DNA of 64,000 bases, taken from assembly GCF_036226525.1 (NCBI RefSeq), contig NZ_CP108487.1, positions 2,790,001 through 2,854,000 on the forward strand. Direction: 5' to 3'. This document shows, piece by piece, positions 33,611-42,152 of this stretch. The stretch comes from Kribbella sp. NBC_01245. Lineage in GTDB: Bacteria > Actinomycetota > Actinomycetes > Propionibacteriales > Kribbellaceae. Below the pieces are notes generated by a model that was not told the origin of the DNA, did not search any database, and saw only the letters and a program-made list of their open reading frames with translations. Each line of letters begins with the position of its first letter. The stretch's first letter is position 1. Position numbers and translations under genes: made by a program.

Positions 33611-35032
33611 GAAGGCGACCAGGCGTTTGGCGATATCGGCCGCGGTGAGCCGCACCCGGACCGGCTGCCCGAGCGGCAACTGCGTCGTACCGGTGACTCG
33701 CCCCTCGACGGCGACATCGGACAGTACGACGATGCCGCGCGTCGGTTCGCGTTCGTCGACGTCGGTGATGACGCCGTCGAACTCCTGGCCGACCTCATCC
33801 GCAACCAGGCCTGCCTCGACCATGCCGACGATGGCGCGTTCGTAGGCGTTGGCCTTGCGGTCGCACTCCTCCATGATCTTCGGGATCTCGTTCATCGACT
33901 CGTGCACCCACGCCGGCACCTCGGAGCCGGCGCACAACGCGACGCAGATCTCGCTGGTCCACCGGTCCACCAGACGGCGCAAGGGTGCGGTGACATGGGC
34001 GTACGACGACTTCATCGCGGCATGCTCCGGCTGCTCCGGCACAGAACCCGAGAACGCCGTATAACCCGCCCCCCGGAACAGCACTGTGCACGCCGCCAGC
34101 ATCGCGGCATGCGCCGGCACCTTCGCGTCCAGCGTGTGGATGAAATCGGCGTACGACAAACCGGGCGGCCACGGGATGCTCAGGGCCTTGGCCGTGTTCT
34201 CCAGCCGGCTGCGCACGCCATCCTGCGAGTCGGGCAGCGTGCGGAGGATGCCGATCTTGCCGTTCATCATCAGCTGCGCGGCGGCCATCCCGGTCAGCAG
34301 CGAGATCTGCGCGTTCCAGCCCTCGACCGGGAGTTGCGCGCGGAATTCGAGCGTCCAGTCGCCGTTGCCGGTGACAACCTCCTGGTCCGGGATGGGCAGG
34401 TTGACGCCACCGCGCGCGCGCTCGCGTTGTTCGCGCAGCAGGCCGACCTCGCGCAATAACGTCAACGACTCCCCGGCCGTACCGGCGTCCAGGTCCTTCT
34501 GCACGCCCGCGTAGTTCAGCTTGGCGCGCGACTTGACCAGCGCACGCCGTACGTCGACCTCGGTACCTTCGCCCGCCGCGTCGACCGTGATGGTCCAGAG
34601 CAGCGCGGGCCGAACCTCGTCGGGCAGCAGTGACGCCGCGCCCTCGGACAACTCCGGCGGGTGCAACGGCGTGCGCTTGTCCGGCGCGTACAGGGTCTCG
34701 CCCCGCTTGCGCGCCTCCAGGTCGATCGGATCGCCCGGCTGCACCCACGCGGCCACATCGGCGATCGCGTAGTGCACGGTGTAACCGTCGCCCGCGCGCT
34801 CGATGTGCAGTGCCTGGTCCAAGTCCATCGAGTCCGGCGGGTCGATCGTGACGAACTCGATCTCCGTCCGGTCCAACGCGGGCAGACGCGGGTTCGCCGC
34901 AGCGTGCAGGGCCGCCGCGACCACCTCCGCGGGGAACTCGGCCGGCACCTCCAGCTCCCGCCGGATCGCCTGCAAGGACGCGCGGAACACCTCGGGTACT
35001 TCCTCGGCGAAATGCACCTTCTGCAACGGCAC
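33596..35032 (-). CDS. RNB-domain exoribonuclease (RNase II/R family)
   Basis: A 478-residue protein with an RNB catalytic domain: FVTIDPPDSMDLDQALHI carries the metal-binding Asp residues, then HYAIADVAAWVQPGDPIDLEARKRGETLY, HPPELSEGAASLLPDEVRPAL and YAHVTAPLRRLVDRWTSEIC. It is shorter than E. coli RNase II, with no clear N-terminal cold-shock domains and only a short C-terminal S1-like part (VEAGLVADEVGQEFDGVITD). Such compact RNB proteins are usual in actinobacteria. GTG 35032 is the start. Tail-to-tail overlap with TetR is 15 nt. Confidence 0.9.
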   Translation of the reverse strand: MPLQKVHFAEEVPEVFRASLQAIRRELEVPAEFPAEVVAAALHAAANPRLPALDRTEIEFVTIDPPDSMDLDQALHIERAGDGYTVHYAIADVAAWVQPGDPIDLEARKRGETLYAPDKRTPLHPPELSEGAASLLPDEVRPALLWTITVDAAGEGTEVDVRRALVKSRAKLNYAGVQKDLDAGTAGESLTLLREVGLLREQRERARGGVNLPIPDQEVVTGNGDWTLEFRAQLPVEGWNAQISLLTGMAAAQLMMNGKIGILRTLPDSQDGVRSRLENTAKALSIPWPPGLSYADFIHTLDAKVPAHAAMLAACTVLFRGAGYTAFSGSVPEQPEHAAMKSSYAHVTAPLRRLVDRWTSEICVALCAGSEVPAWVHESMNEIPKIMEECDRKANAYERAIVGMVEAGLVADEVGQEFDGVITDVDEREPTRGIVVLSDVAVEGRVTGTTQLPLGQPVRVRLTAADIAKRLVAFSLVQ

Positions 35033-35084
35033 GCGCGTCCTCCGTCCACTCAGCGTCCCGACCTCGCTGTCGGGGCTGTAGGGG

Positions 35085-36209
35085 TCAGACTAGTGCGGGG
35101 ATGGTGTTGAAGCTCCTGAGGGACGCCAAGCCGTCGGCGTACCAGTGGATCTCGGTGATGGTGGCGGGCCGCAATTCCATCCGGAAGAGCGAGGACATCG
35201 GCGCCTGGAGCACCGCCCGGACCATCAACTTGATCGGCGTCACGTGCGTCACCACGACCACGGTCTTGCCCGGGTACGTCGACAGGATCCCGTCGCGCGC
35301 CGCCCGGATCCGCCGTCCGCACATCTCGAACGACTCCCCGTTCGGCGGCGCCACCGCGGTCGAGGCCAGCCACGCGTTCATCTGGTCCGGCCACTTGTGC
35401 TGGACCTCGGCGAAGGTAAAGCCGTCCCAGTCGCCGAACGAGCACTCGCGCCACTCCGGCGAGATGTCGACGTCCAGCCCGTACGACGCCGCGACCGCGC
35501 TCGCCGTCTGCTGGGCGCGACGCATCGGCGACGACACGATCGCGTCGATCTGGCCGACTCGCGCCTTCAGGTACGCCGCCGCGGCGCGAGCCTGCGCCTC
35601 GCCGTTCTCGCTCAGACCGGGATCATCCCCGCCCGAACCGGAGAACCGCTTGTCGACCGTGTGCGGCGTCTCGCCATGCCGCAGGAAGATCACCTGGGTA
35701 GGCGGCTCGGCCTGAGCGCCCCAGCCCTGCAAGGCCTTCGCCAGGTCAGACGGCTCCTCATCGACCCCTTTCGCGGCTACCACCTCAGTAGGGCGGAGCG
35801 GGACCGTCTTGCCGTCGAGCGCCATGTTCGCGAGGGCGTCGGCGGCGGAGTTCTGCGCGCGCGGCACCCAGGTCCACTCGGTACCGAGCGGCGCCAGCGA
35901 CTGGGCCTTCGCCGCGAGCGGTTTCATGTCCGGGTGCTTGACCTTCCAGCGCCCGGCCATCTGCTCGATCACCAGTTTGGAGTCCATCCGGACCTCGATC
36001 GAGGCGTCCGGCGCGTACTCCCGGGCCAGCTCGAGCCCGGCGATCAAGCCGCTGTACTCCGCGACGTTGTTGGTCGCGATCCCGATCGTCACCCCGACCT
36101 GGGCGATCACCTCACCGCTGGCCGGGTCCCGCACCAGCGAGCCGTACGCCGCGGGACCCGGGTTGCCGCGGGATCCCCCGTCGGCCTCCACAATGACGTG
36201 GTCGATCAC
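35085..36209 (-). CDS. Bifunctional RNase H / histidine phosphatase
   Basis: Two fused enzymes as in mycobacterial Rv2228c. The N-terminal ~140 residues are a type I RNase H (VEADGGSRGNPGPAAYG, NNVAEYSGLIAGLELA, VRMDSKLVIEQM, RAQNSAADALAN hold the acidic metal ligands), which degrades RNA in RNA-DNA hybrids. The C-terminal ~200 residues are a phosphoglycerate-mutase-like phosphatase (VIFLRHGETPHTVD, then VVVVTHVTPIKLMV), often linked to cobalamin or other phosphates. GTG 36209 overlaps the upstream zinc-ribbon stop (GTGA), so they are co-translated. With Nif3 this order repeats the mycobacterial Rv2230c-Rv2228c block. Confidence 0.92.
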   Translation of the reverse strand: MIDHVIVEADGGSRGNPGPAAYGSLVRDPASGEVIAQVGVTIGIATNNVAEYSGLIAGLELAREYAPDASIEVRMDSKLVIEQMAGRWKVKHPDMKPLAAKAQSLAPLGTEWTWVPRAQNSAADALANMALDGKTVPLRPTEVVAAKGVDEEPSDLAKALQGWGAQAEPPTQVIFLRHGETPHTVDKRFSGSGGDDPGLSENGEAQARAAAAYLKARVGQIDAIVSSPMRRAQQTASAVAASYGLDVDISPEWRECSFGDWDGFTFAEVQHKWPDQMNAWLASTAVAPPNGESFEMCGRRIRAARDGILSTYPGKTVVVVTHVTPIKLMVRAVLQAPMSSLFRMELRPATITEIHWYADGLASLRSFNTIPALV

Positions 36210-36949
36210 TTGGCGGGCTCTCCCGTCCGGACGAGGATCCGCCCGCACTCCTCGCAGCGCACGACCTCGTCGGCCGGCGCCGCCTTGATCCGGTTCAGGT
36301 CGGACGGCGTGAGCTCCATCCGGCAGCCCATACAGCGCTTGCCGACCAGCGGCGCGGCGCCGATACCGCCGTTGCGCTCGCGCAGCTTCTCGTACGTCGT
36401 GACCAGGTCCGCGGGCAATGCGGCCGAGGTCGACGAGCGCTTGTCCCCGAGGGAGGCGCGCTGCTCGTCCAGCTCCTTGAAAGCGCTGTCCCGGGCGGAC
36501 TCCAGCTCGGCCTGACGCCCGGCGAAGGCCGCCGCGCGGGCGCGCAGGTCCTCCTGCACGGCCTCGGCCGCCTCCAGCCGCTCCATCACCTCGAGCTCGG
36601 CGTCCTCCAGGTCGGAGATGCGCCGGTCCAGCGAGACGATCTCGTGCTGCAGGTTCTCCAGATCACGCGGCGAACCGACCTGACCGGAGTCCATCCGCTG
36701 CTGATTACGGGTCCGGCGCTGGCGGACCTGCTCGACATCGCTGTCGGCCTTCTTCTGCTCGCGCTGCAGGTCACTGACCTCGGTCTCGGCGGCGACCAGC
36801 TCGGAATCGACGACGCTCTTCTCCTTGCCCAGCTCCGCCAGGGCGGCCAGCTCGGGCACGGCCTTGCGCTTGTGGGCGACCTGATCCAGCTGCAGGTCGA
36901 GGTCCTGCAGGTCCAGTAACACGCGTTGGACAGCGGGCTCGGCGTTCAG
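36206..36949 (-). CDS. Coiled-coil zinc-ribbon protein (CT398/DUF164-like), CTG start
   Basis: An RNA- or DNA-associated coiled coil with a C-terminal zinc ribbon. Long heptad segments (LELAALAELGKEKSVVDSE-type and EELRARAAAFAGRQAELESA-type) span most of the protein, ending in KRCMGCRMELTPSDLNRIK and VRCEECGRIL, four Cys for zinc. Known homologues are Rv2229c and Chlamydia CT398. The likely start is CTG 36949: AAGGAG (36956-36961) is 6 nt upstream, and it adds LNAEPAVQRVLLDLQ, matching the mycobacterial N terminus MKAGVAQQRSLLEL. GTG 36922 has no such site. The gene overlaps the RNase H/phosphatase start by 4 nt and is in one operon with it. Confidence 0.85.
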   Translation of the reverse strand: MNAEPAVQRVLLDLQDLDLQLDQVAHKRKAVPELAALAELGKEKSVVDSELVAAETEVSDLQREQKKADSDVEQVRQRRTRNQQRMDSGQVGSPRDLENLQHEIVSLDRRISDLEDAELEVMERLEAAEAVQEDLRARAAAFAGRQAELESARDSAFKELDEQRASLGDKRSSTSAALPADLVTTYEKLRERNGGIGAAPLVGKRCMGCRMELTPSDLNRIKAAPADEVVRCEECGRILVRTGEPAK

Positions 36950-36988
36950 GGTCGGCTCCTTAGTTCTTCGTTCAGTTGTTCCCCCGTG

Positions 36989-38122
36989 TCAGAGCCGGAG
37001 ATCCCAGGCATCTGTGCAGAGGGTCGAGATGTGAGTGTCCACGCTACTGCCCCGCGCCGCCAGCTCCGAGGTCAGGAGGCGTTCGGCGTCCGCGAGCCAC
37101 GGCCATTCGCTCGCCCAGTGCGCCACATCGACCAGCGCCGGCCCCTCGTCGTACGCCCTCGCCTCGGTCGCCGGGTGGTGCCGCAGATCGGCCGTCACGT
37201 ACGCGTCCGCCCCCGACGCCCGAACCCGGCCGAACTCCGAATCCCCCGCGCCACCGACCACCGCGACGGTCTCGATCATCCGCTCGGGATCACCGGACAC
37301 CCGTACGCCGTGCGTCGTCCGGGGCAACGCTGTCGCGACCCGCTCGGCGAACTCCTTTAGCGGCAGCGGCTCAGCCAGTACGCCGATACGCCCACCACCT
37401 CGCGTGCTGGGCAGTTCCGCGAGCTCGAGCACGTCGAACGCGGGCTCCTCGTACGAATGGGCGGCCCGCATCGCCTCCACCACCTGACGCCGTCGGTAGC
37501 GCGGCAGCACCATCTCCACCTTCGCCTCGGCCACCCGCTCGATCCGGCCGGGTTCGCCCAGCGTGGGATTCGCGCCTTCGCCAGGCCGGAACGTGCCTTC
37601 GCCAAGCGTCGTCCACGCGGCGCGGTCGTACTCGCCGATGTTCCCGGCGCCCGCGGCCGCGAGGGCATCGATCATCGCGTCGGCCTCGGCGGTCGGGACG
37701 TGGACGACGATCTTGTCCATCGGGTCGGCCGGCATGGCCTTGAGCGGCCGGGTGCGGGTCAGACCGAGGGCCGCGGCGAGGGCATCGCTGACGCCCGGGT
37801 TCGCGTTGTCGGCGTTGGTGTGGCAGACGTGCAACGCCGTACCCGACAGGATCAGGTCGTGAACGACGCGGCCCTTGGGAGTCGTCGCGGCGACGCTGTT
37901 GACGCCCTTGAGGTAGAGCGGGTGATGCGTGACCAGCAGGTCGTACTCCCCCGCGATCGCCTCATCGACCACCGCTCGCATCGGGTCCACGGCGAACAAG
38001 ATGCGGCGCACGGGTTGCGCCGGATCCCCCGTCACCAGACCGACCGCGTCCCAGCTCTCCGCCCAGGACGGGTCATAGAGGCGATCGAGAACGGCCAGCA
38101 CATCGGCAAGAGTCGGCGTCAC
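36989..38122 (-). CDS. Nif3-like dinuclear metal-centre protein
   Basis: Hexameric metal protein of the Nif3/DUF34 family (GTP cyclohydrolase 1 type 2-like); biochemical role still debated, and known members bind two metals. Visible are VGLVTGDPAQPVRRILFAVD, YDLLVTHHPLYLKGV (His pair), CHTNADNANPGVSDALA and the C-terminal ADLRHHPATEA and VDVAHWASEWPW. A central insertion (~120 residues, PII/CutA-like: VEMVLPRYRRRQVVEAMRAA) is usual in this class. Start GTG 38122 (VTPTLADVLAVLDRLYDPSW). It is upstream of the zinc-ribbon gene on the same strand, about 40 nt before it, as in mycobacteria. Confidence 0.92.
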   Translation of the reverse strand: MTPTLADVLAVLDRLYDPSWAESWDAVGLVTGDPAQPVRRILFAVDPMRAVVDEAIAGEYDLLVTHHPLYLKGVNSVAATTPKGRVVHDLILSGTALHVCHTNADNANPGVSDALAAALGLTRTRPLKAMPADPMDKIVVHVPTAEADAMIDALAAAGAGNIGEYDRAAWTTLGEGTFRPGEGANPTLGEPGRIERVAEAKVEMVLPRYRRRQVVEAMRAAHSYEEPAFDVLELAELPSTRGGGRIGVLAEPLPLKEFAERVATALPRTTHGVRVSGDPERMIETVAVVGGAGDSEFGRVRASGADAYVTADLRHHPATEARAYDEGPALVDVAHWASEWPWLADAERLLTSELAARGSSVDTHISTLCTDAWDLRL

Positions 38123-38199
38123 CCGCCCTATCCTGCCAAAGAACGCCCTCACAGCTATCCGGACGGGAATCGTCCGCGATGCGTATTACCGTGATCGGC

Positions 38200-38553
38200 A
38201 TGGCTATCGCACAATTCCCCAGCTTTGTCATCGACTGCCCCGATCCCGGCGTGCTCGCGAGGTTCTATGGCGCGCTGCTGGATTGGAAGGTCAGCGTCTC
38301 CGACGACTGGGCCGAGATCCGCGCCGAGGGGCAGTGCATCTCGTTCCAGCCGGTGGAGAAGTACACCCCGCCCGTCTGGCCGGGCCAAGAGGTGCCCCAG
38401 CAGATGCACCTCGACGTGATGGTCGAGGACCTGGACGCCGGTGAGGCCGCAGTGCTCGAACTCGGCGCGACCAAACACGACCACCAACCCGGCACAACCT
38501 TCCGCGTCTTCCTAGACCCCGCCGGCCACCCCTTCTGCCTCTGCGTCAGCTAG
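38200..38553 (+). CDS. VOC-family (glyoxalase-like) protein
   Basis: A 117-residue single-domain protein of the vicinal oxygen chelate superfamily, beta-alpha-beta-beta-beta paired repeats. The start FPSFVIDCPDPGVLARFYGA, the middle VWPGQEVPQQMHLDVMVEDLD and the end TFRVFLDPAGHPFCLCVS are typical. Function cannot be deduced; VOC members include glyoxalases, dioxygenases and resistance proteins. ATG 38200 is chosen; an upstream ATG at 38179 is possible. It is divergent from the Nif3-like gene by about 77 nt. Confidence 0.82.
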   Translation: MAIAQFPSFVIDCPDPGVLARFYGALLDWKVSVSDDWAEIRAEGQCISFQPVEKYTPPVWPGQEVPQQMHLDVMVEDLDAGEAAVLELGATKHDHQPGTTFRVFLDPAGHPFCLCVS

Positions 38554-38600
38554 GCAGGTTTCGACGCGCGAGTGGACAGCCCGGCAGCGTCCGCCGGATG

Positions 38601-39185
38601 TCACACCGTCCTGTCGTGGTGAATGATTTGCCAGGGACTGTCAGCGGTTCGGTAGATCAGGTTGCTGCACGCATTCCTCAGGTCGGCGGCCGGGATCGCA
38701 CCATCGGATATCGCCAGCAGAAGGCTCTTGATCACCGAGCCGTGGGTCACGACCAGGGCGGATCCTCCAGCTGACCTGGTCGCCAGCCGTTCCAGTACCG
38801 GCCAACATCGGCCGCGGACGTCCGCGCGGGTCTCGGAGGCGGGATAGACGCCATCCGGGAACCGTCTGGCGGCTTCAACCTTGGTCAGGCCTGAGGCCGC
38901 GCCGTAGTCCCGTTCCATCAGCTCAGGGATTGCAACCGGTTCGGGCAGGCCAAGGCGCGCGGCCATGATCGTGGCCGTCTCCCAGGCGCGGCACAGCGGA
39001 CTGCTCACCAGCAGATCCCAACGGTCGACGGCCAGTGCGTCGGCGAGTTTCCGGGCCTGGTCTCGCCCCCGGTCGTTGAGTGGAACGTCTTCGCGGCCTT
39101 GGAGCCTGCCTTCGCTATTCCAAGCCGTCTCGCCGTGTCGGACGAGGCAGATCGACGTCACTGAGGGGGAGCCGACGCGGTCCAC
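38601..39185 (-). CDS. Histidine phosphatase family protein
   Basis: Phosphatase of the phosphoglycerate-mutase-like type. The motif ICLVRHGETAWNSEGRLQG holds the catalytic His and phosphate-binding Arg/His; ELMERDYGAASGLTKVEAARR and VVTHGSVIKSLLLAI complete the active site. The 194-residue length fits a single-domain member. GTG 39185 gives the longest product; GTG 39161, five residues before the RHGE motif, is equally plausible. Neither has an obvious Shine-Dalgarno sequence. It ends a run of minus-strand genes preceding two lipoproteins, separated from the first by only 3 nt. Confidence 0.85.
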   Translation of the reverse strand: MDRVGSPSVTSICLVRHGETAWNSEGRLQGREDVPLNDRGRDQARKLADALAVDRWDLLVSSPLCRAWETATIMAARLGLPEPVAIPELMERDYGAASGLTKVEAARRFPDGVYPASETRADVRGRCWPVLERLATRSAGGSALVVTHGSVIKSLLLAISDGAIPAADLRNACSNLIYRTADSPWQIIHHDRTV

Positions 39186-39188
39186 TCG

Positions 39189-40664
39189 TCAGGAGAAGTG
39201 CTTGTTCAGGATGTCGATCGCGAGCGGTTGCAGGACTGCTGCCCGCTCGCTGTCGAGGGCGGTCTTGCTTGTGACCCCTCGGGGGAGGCCGAGCCCGAAC
39301 TGCAGGCGCAGCGTGATGCGGTCCGCGACCTCGACGTACAGGTCGTCACGGCGAGACTTGGGCTCCACGAACGAGAAGTGCGTTCCCGGCCGGCCCTGCA
39401 CGGTGACCTCCTTCCCGTGCGGCACGTACACGGTCTTCGGCGTCGGTGGCGCGTCGACGACCGATACCGCGAAGCTTTGCCCGTGCGACTGCTCGACGAA
39501 CTCGCAGCTCCGGTGCGCCAGATACTTAGCTGAACTGTTGAGAGTCGCAGGTCGGAACCCCGGCCCTAGGTGCTTGCGGACAGCATCAACGGCTATGGCG
39601 CAGTTGACATTCGGATCGGCCTTGACCCGCCGCAGAACCTCCTGAGCTCCTGTCGGCGCCTCGACCTGGTGGTAGGGCTCGCACGGCTCAAGGGTCCCGA
39701 CGTCAGCACAGGCACCTGCAGCCGCCCTATCCGGCTCACCCGACTTGTAGATCAGCGGGTGCTGCGGTTTGGCCTGAGCCGGCGGCGGACCGTCGAGCAC
39801 CTTCATCAGGACCAGCGCGCTCTTGTCCGCCTGGGCACAGGTCTTCGCCCGTACCGTCACCACGCGCTTGGGAGCGGTCGCAACGCCTGAGGGGCCTTGG
39901 CTCCATTCGAGGTCACAACCGGAGTACGTGTACTGGCGGACACGCTTACCGCCGAGCTGTCGGACAGTCGCGTCAGACGACGGCTTGAAGTCACGGCCGA
40001 AGCTCAGCTCGACCTGCAGTCCGTCGGGATCAGTGCACCCGTCCAGCCCGTTGGCGAAGTCGTGCTTACTCGTCGGCGCCGTCAGGCCTAGAGACCGCGC
40101 GAGCGCCGTACAAGCGTTCCAGCGGGCCGCAGGCATCCGGGCGAGATTGGCCTCCGGATTCGCCAGCCGGGTGATGACCGCCTCCGTCATCGTCCGAACT
40201 CGCTTGCAGGTAGCGGGGGTCGGGTCTCGCAAAGTCGTCAATCCCACCTCGATCGTGTGGGTGAAGCTGACGGGAATGTCCGCCTTACACCGATCGAGGT
40301 CCGGGCCCTGGAAGTACACCCGCGCACCCTTGACGGTCTGTAGGTCACTCCCGTACCGCTCCTGCCAGGTCAGCGGCGTGCCGAGGGTCAGCGTCATGCT
40401 CTCGCCCACGCCGGTCTCGAGCCGGCAGCGATGAGGCGTCATCGGCACCGCCTTCGCCGAACCCATCAGCGCGCAGGCGTCGAGCCGGGTCAGCGCCGCC
40501 GCAACCGCCGCGGGATCCCGATCCTTCGGCACCTCGGCCTTGGGATGGACGACGGCAGGCAGATCCGGCAACGGCCCGCCGTCCGGCTTGTCTTCCTTGC
40601 CTCCGGTGCACCCGCTCAAGGCGCAGACGAGCAGGACCCCGAGAACCACGCGCGCGATCGACAC
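39189..40664 (-). CDS. Lipoprotein with three DxC-type modules (paralogue 1)
   Basis: An exported lipoprotein: VSIARVVLGVLLVCALSGC is a signal peptide with lipobox LSGC. The mature part shows three related modules, each opening with a short helix and an 'xxCxxxxxxLG' type start (LDACALMG, WNACTALARSLG, CAIAVDAVRKHLGPG) and each with Cys pairs that could form disulfides. It resembles DUF3558-type actinobacterial lipoproteins loosely. It is a paralogue of the next gene upstream (40690-42126), from which it is separated by 25 nt, so the pair arose by tandem duplication. Role at the cell envelope is unknown. Confidence 0.75.
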   Translation of the reverse strand: MSIARVVLGVLLVCALSGCTGGKEDKPDGGPLPDLPAVVHPKAEVPKDRDPAAVAAALTRLDACALMGSAKAVPMTPHRCRLETGVGESMTLTLGTPLTWQERYGSDLQTVKGARVYFQGPDLDRCKADIPVSFTHTIEVGLTTLRDPTPATCKRVRTMTEAVITRLANPEANLARMPAARWNACTALARSLGLTAPTSKHDFANGLDGCTDPDGLQVELSFGRDFKPSSDATVRQLGGKRVRQYTYSGCDLEWSQGPSGVATAPKRVVTVRAKTCAQADKSALVLMKVLDGPPPAQAKPQHPLIYKSGEPDRAAAGACADVGTLEPCEPYHQVEAPTGAQEVLRRVKADPNVNCAIAVDAVRKHLGPGFRPATLNSSAKYLAHRSCEFVEQSHGQSFAVSVVDAPPTPKTVYVPHGKEVTVQGRPGTHFSFVEPKSRRDDLYVEVADRITLRLQFGLGLPRGVTSKTALDSERAAVLQPLAIDILNKHFS

Positions 40665-40689
40665 CGCAAAAGGCTAGGCGTACCCAGGG

Positions 40690-42126
40690 TCAGAAGTATT
40701 TGCCGACAATGGCGTTCGTCAGGGGTTCGATTTCGGCGCTGCGATCGACGTCGTTCGGCTTGGCCCGACCTCGTGGCGGGCCGAACGAGAAGGTGACCGA
40801 CAAGTGGATCTCGTTCGTCACCGCGACCGTCGCCTGCGTCAATGTCGGAATCGGCGTGTCCAGGACCCCGGGATGCCCGCTGAACTCCTTCTGCACAGTG
40901 CCGGACGGCGCTCTCTTCCAGCCATCGGTGAGTCCGACCGTCACCTTCAACTCGTGCGACGGCTCGACGAAGACGCATTCCGGCGTCCGTTCGTCGCTGC
41001 CGACTCGCGTCACCGGCTGGAACCTCGGCCCGAGTCGATCCCAGACCACGTCGACCGCGATCGCGCACAGCACATTCGGATCTGCGTCGACCTGGCGCAC
41101 CACCTCGACCGCACCGCCGCTCGGTACGTCGACCGGGTGGTACGGCTCGCACGCCGGCTTGACCGGCAGTTCGCGACACCCGCCGGCTCGCGGGCTATCC
41201 GGCTCCATCACGCCGTACGTCAACGCGCCGGCAAACCCCGGTCCCGCGGGTGGCGCCGTACTGAGCGTCTTCATCGTCGCCACCGCGAGTCGTTTCGCCT
41301 CGGCACAGTCCGCTGCCTTGAGCTCGATCTCGCGCTGCCCGAATTCGGGATCCTTAGCGCCCGAGGTGCCCTGGTTCCAGGGCACCCGGCAGCCGTTGCC
41401 CACCAATTTGTAGATCTTGCGTCCGCCGAGTGGTTCCATGTCCCGGTAGCGCAGTTGTGGTCCATAGCGGAACGACAAAGTCGCCACGCGAGCCACCGCG
41501 GCCATGTCGCTCCGGTTTGTGGGCACCTGCTCGCAGTCGTCCAGACCGGCGTCACCAGCCGCCAACTTCCCGGCCGATGCGCCGAGGACGTGCCCCAGCA
41601 CCGTACAAGCGTCCCAGCGCGCCGCCGCCGGGATGACCGGAATGGCCGCCGGCTTCGCGAGTAGACGCACCGCGGTCGCGGCAGCCTTCTCGGCCGCGGC
41701 GCATCCCTTGGGCTTCTCCTTGCTACTGATCTTGATCGTCTGGGTGAAGCTCACCGGTAGGAAGACATCGCAGGCGTCAGTCCACAACGGCAGGTTGCGA
41801 TAAGCCTTCGCGCCACCGATCACCAGCACTTCGAGCTTGTCCCGCGCATCCATCGACAGCGCCGCGCCGAGCCGGATGGTCAGCGCGGTCGCGGCCCGGC
41901 AGCCGTGCGGTCCGATCGGGACCTTGCCCGGCGCCGGGCCCAGCAACGCGCACGCGTCGATCTTGCGCAGAGCCGAGAGCACCGCCGCCGGATCGCGGTC
42001 CTTCGGCACCGGCGCCGCCTCGTGCACGACCGGCTGCACCTTCGCCTTCTCCTCCGGGTCGGACGAACACGCCACCGATCCGGTCATCAGTAGCAACAGG
42101 ACAACGGCAAGACGAATGAACGACAC
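40690..42126 (-). CDS. Lipoprotein with three DxC-type modules (paralogue 2)
   Basis: Paralogue of 39189-40664. Signal peptide with lipobox (VVLLLLMTGSVAC) followed by a Lys/Glu-rich linker and the shared start PVPKDRDPAAVLSALRKIDA. The same three-module layout is visible: DACALLGP, WDACTVLGHVLG and CAIAVDVVWDRLGPRFQPV; corresponding late segments PVSFTQTIK and ATVAVTNEIHLSVTFSFGPPRG align with those of the paralogue. The two genes probably form an operon; both are 26 nt downstream of a gap following the sugar ABC operon, with no clear link to it. Function unknown. Confidence 0.75.
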   Translation of the reverse strand: MSFIRLAVVLLLLMTGSVACSSDPEEKAKVQPVVHEAAPVPKDRDPAAVLSALRKIDACALLGPAPGKVPIGPHGCRAATALTIRLGAALSMDARDKLEVLVIGGAKAYRNLPLWTDACDVFLPVSFTQTIKISSKEKPKGCAAAEKAAATAVRLLAKPAAIPVIPAAARWDACTVLGHVLGASAGKLAAGDAGLDDCEQVPTNRSDMAAVARVATLSFRYGPQLRYRDMEPLGGRKIYKLVGNGCRVPWNQGTSGAKDPEFGQREIELKAADCAEAKRLAVATMKTLSTAPPAGPGFAGALTYGVMEPDSPRAGGCRELPVKPACEPYHPVDVPSGGAVEVVRQVDADPNVLCAIAVDVVWDRLGPRFQPVTRVGSDERTPECVFVEPSHELKVTVGLTDGWKRAPSGTVQKEFSGHPGVLDTPIPTLTQATVAVTNEIHLSVTFSFGPPRGRAKPNDVDRSAEIEPLTNAIVGKYF

Positions 42127-42152
42127 CCGCGAAGATTAAGTGCCTCCAGGGG

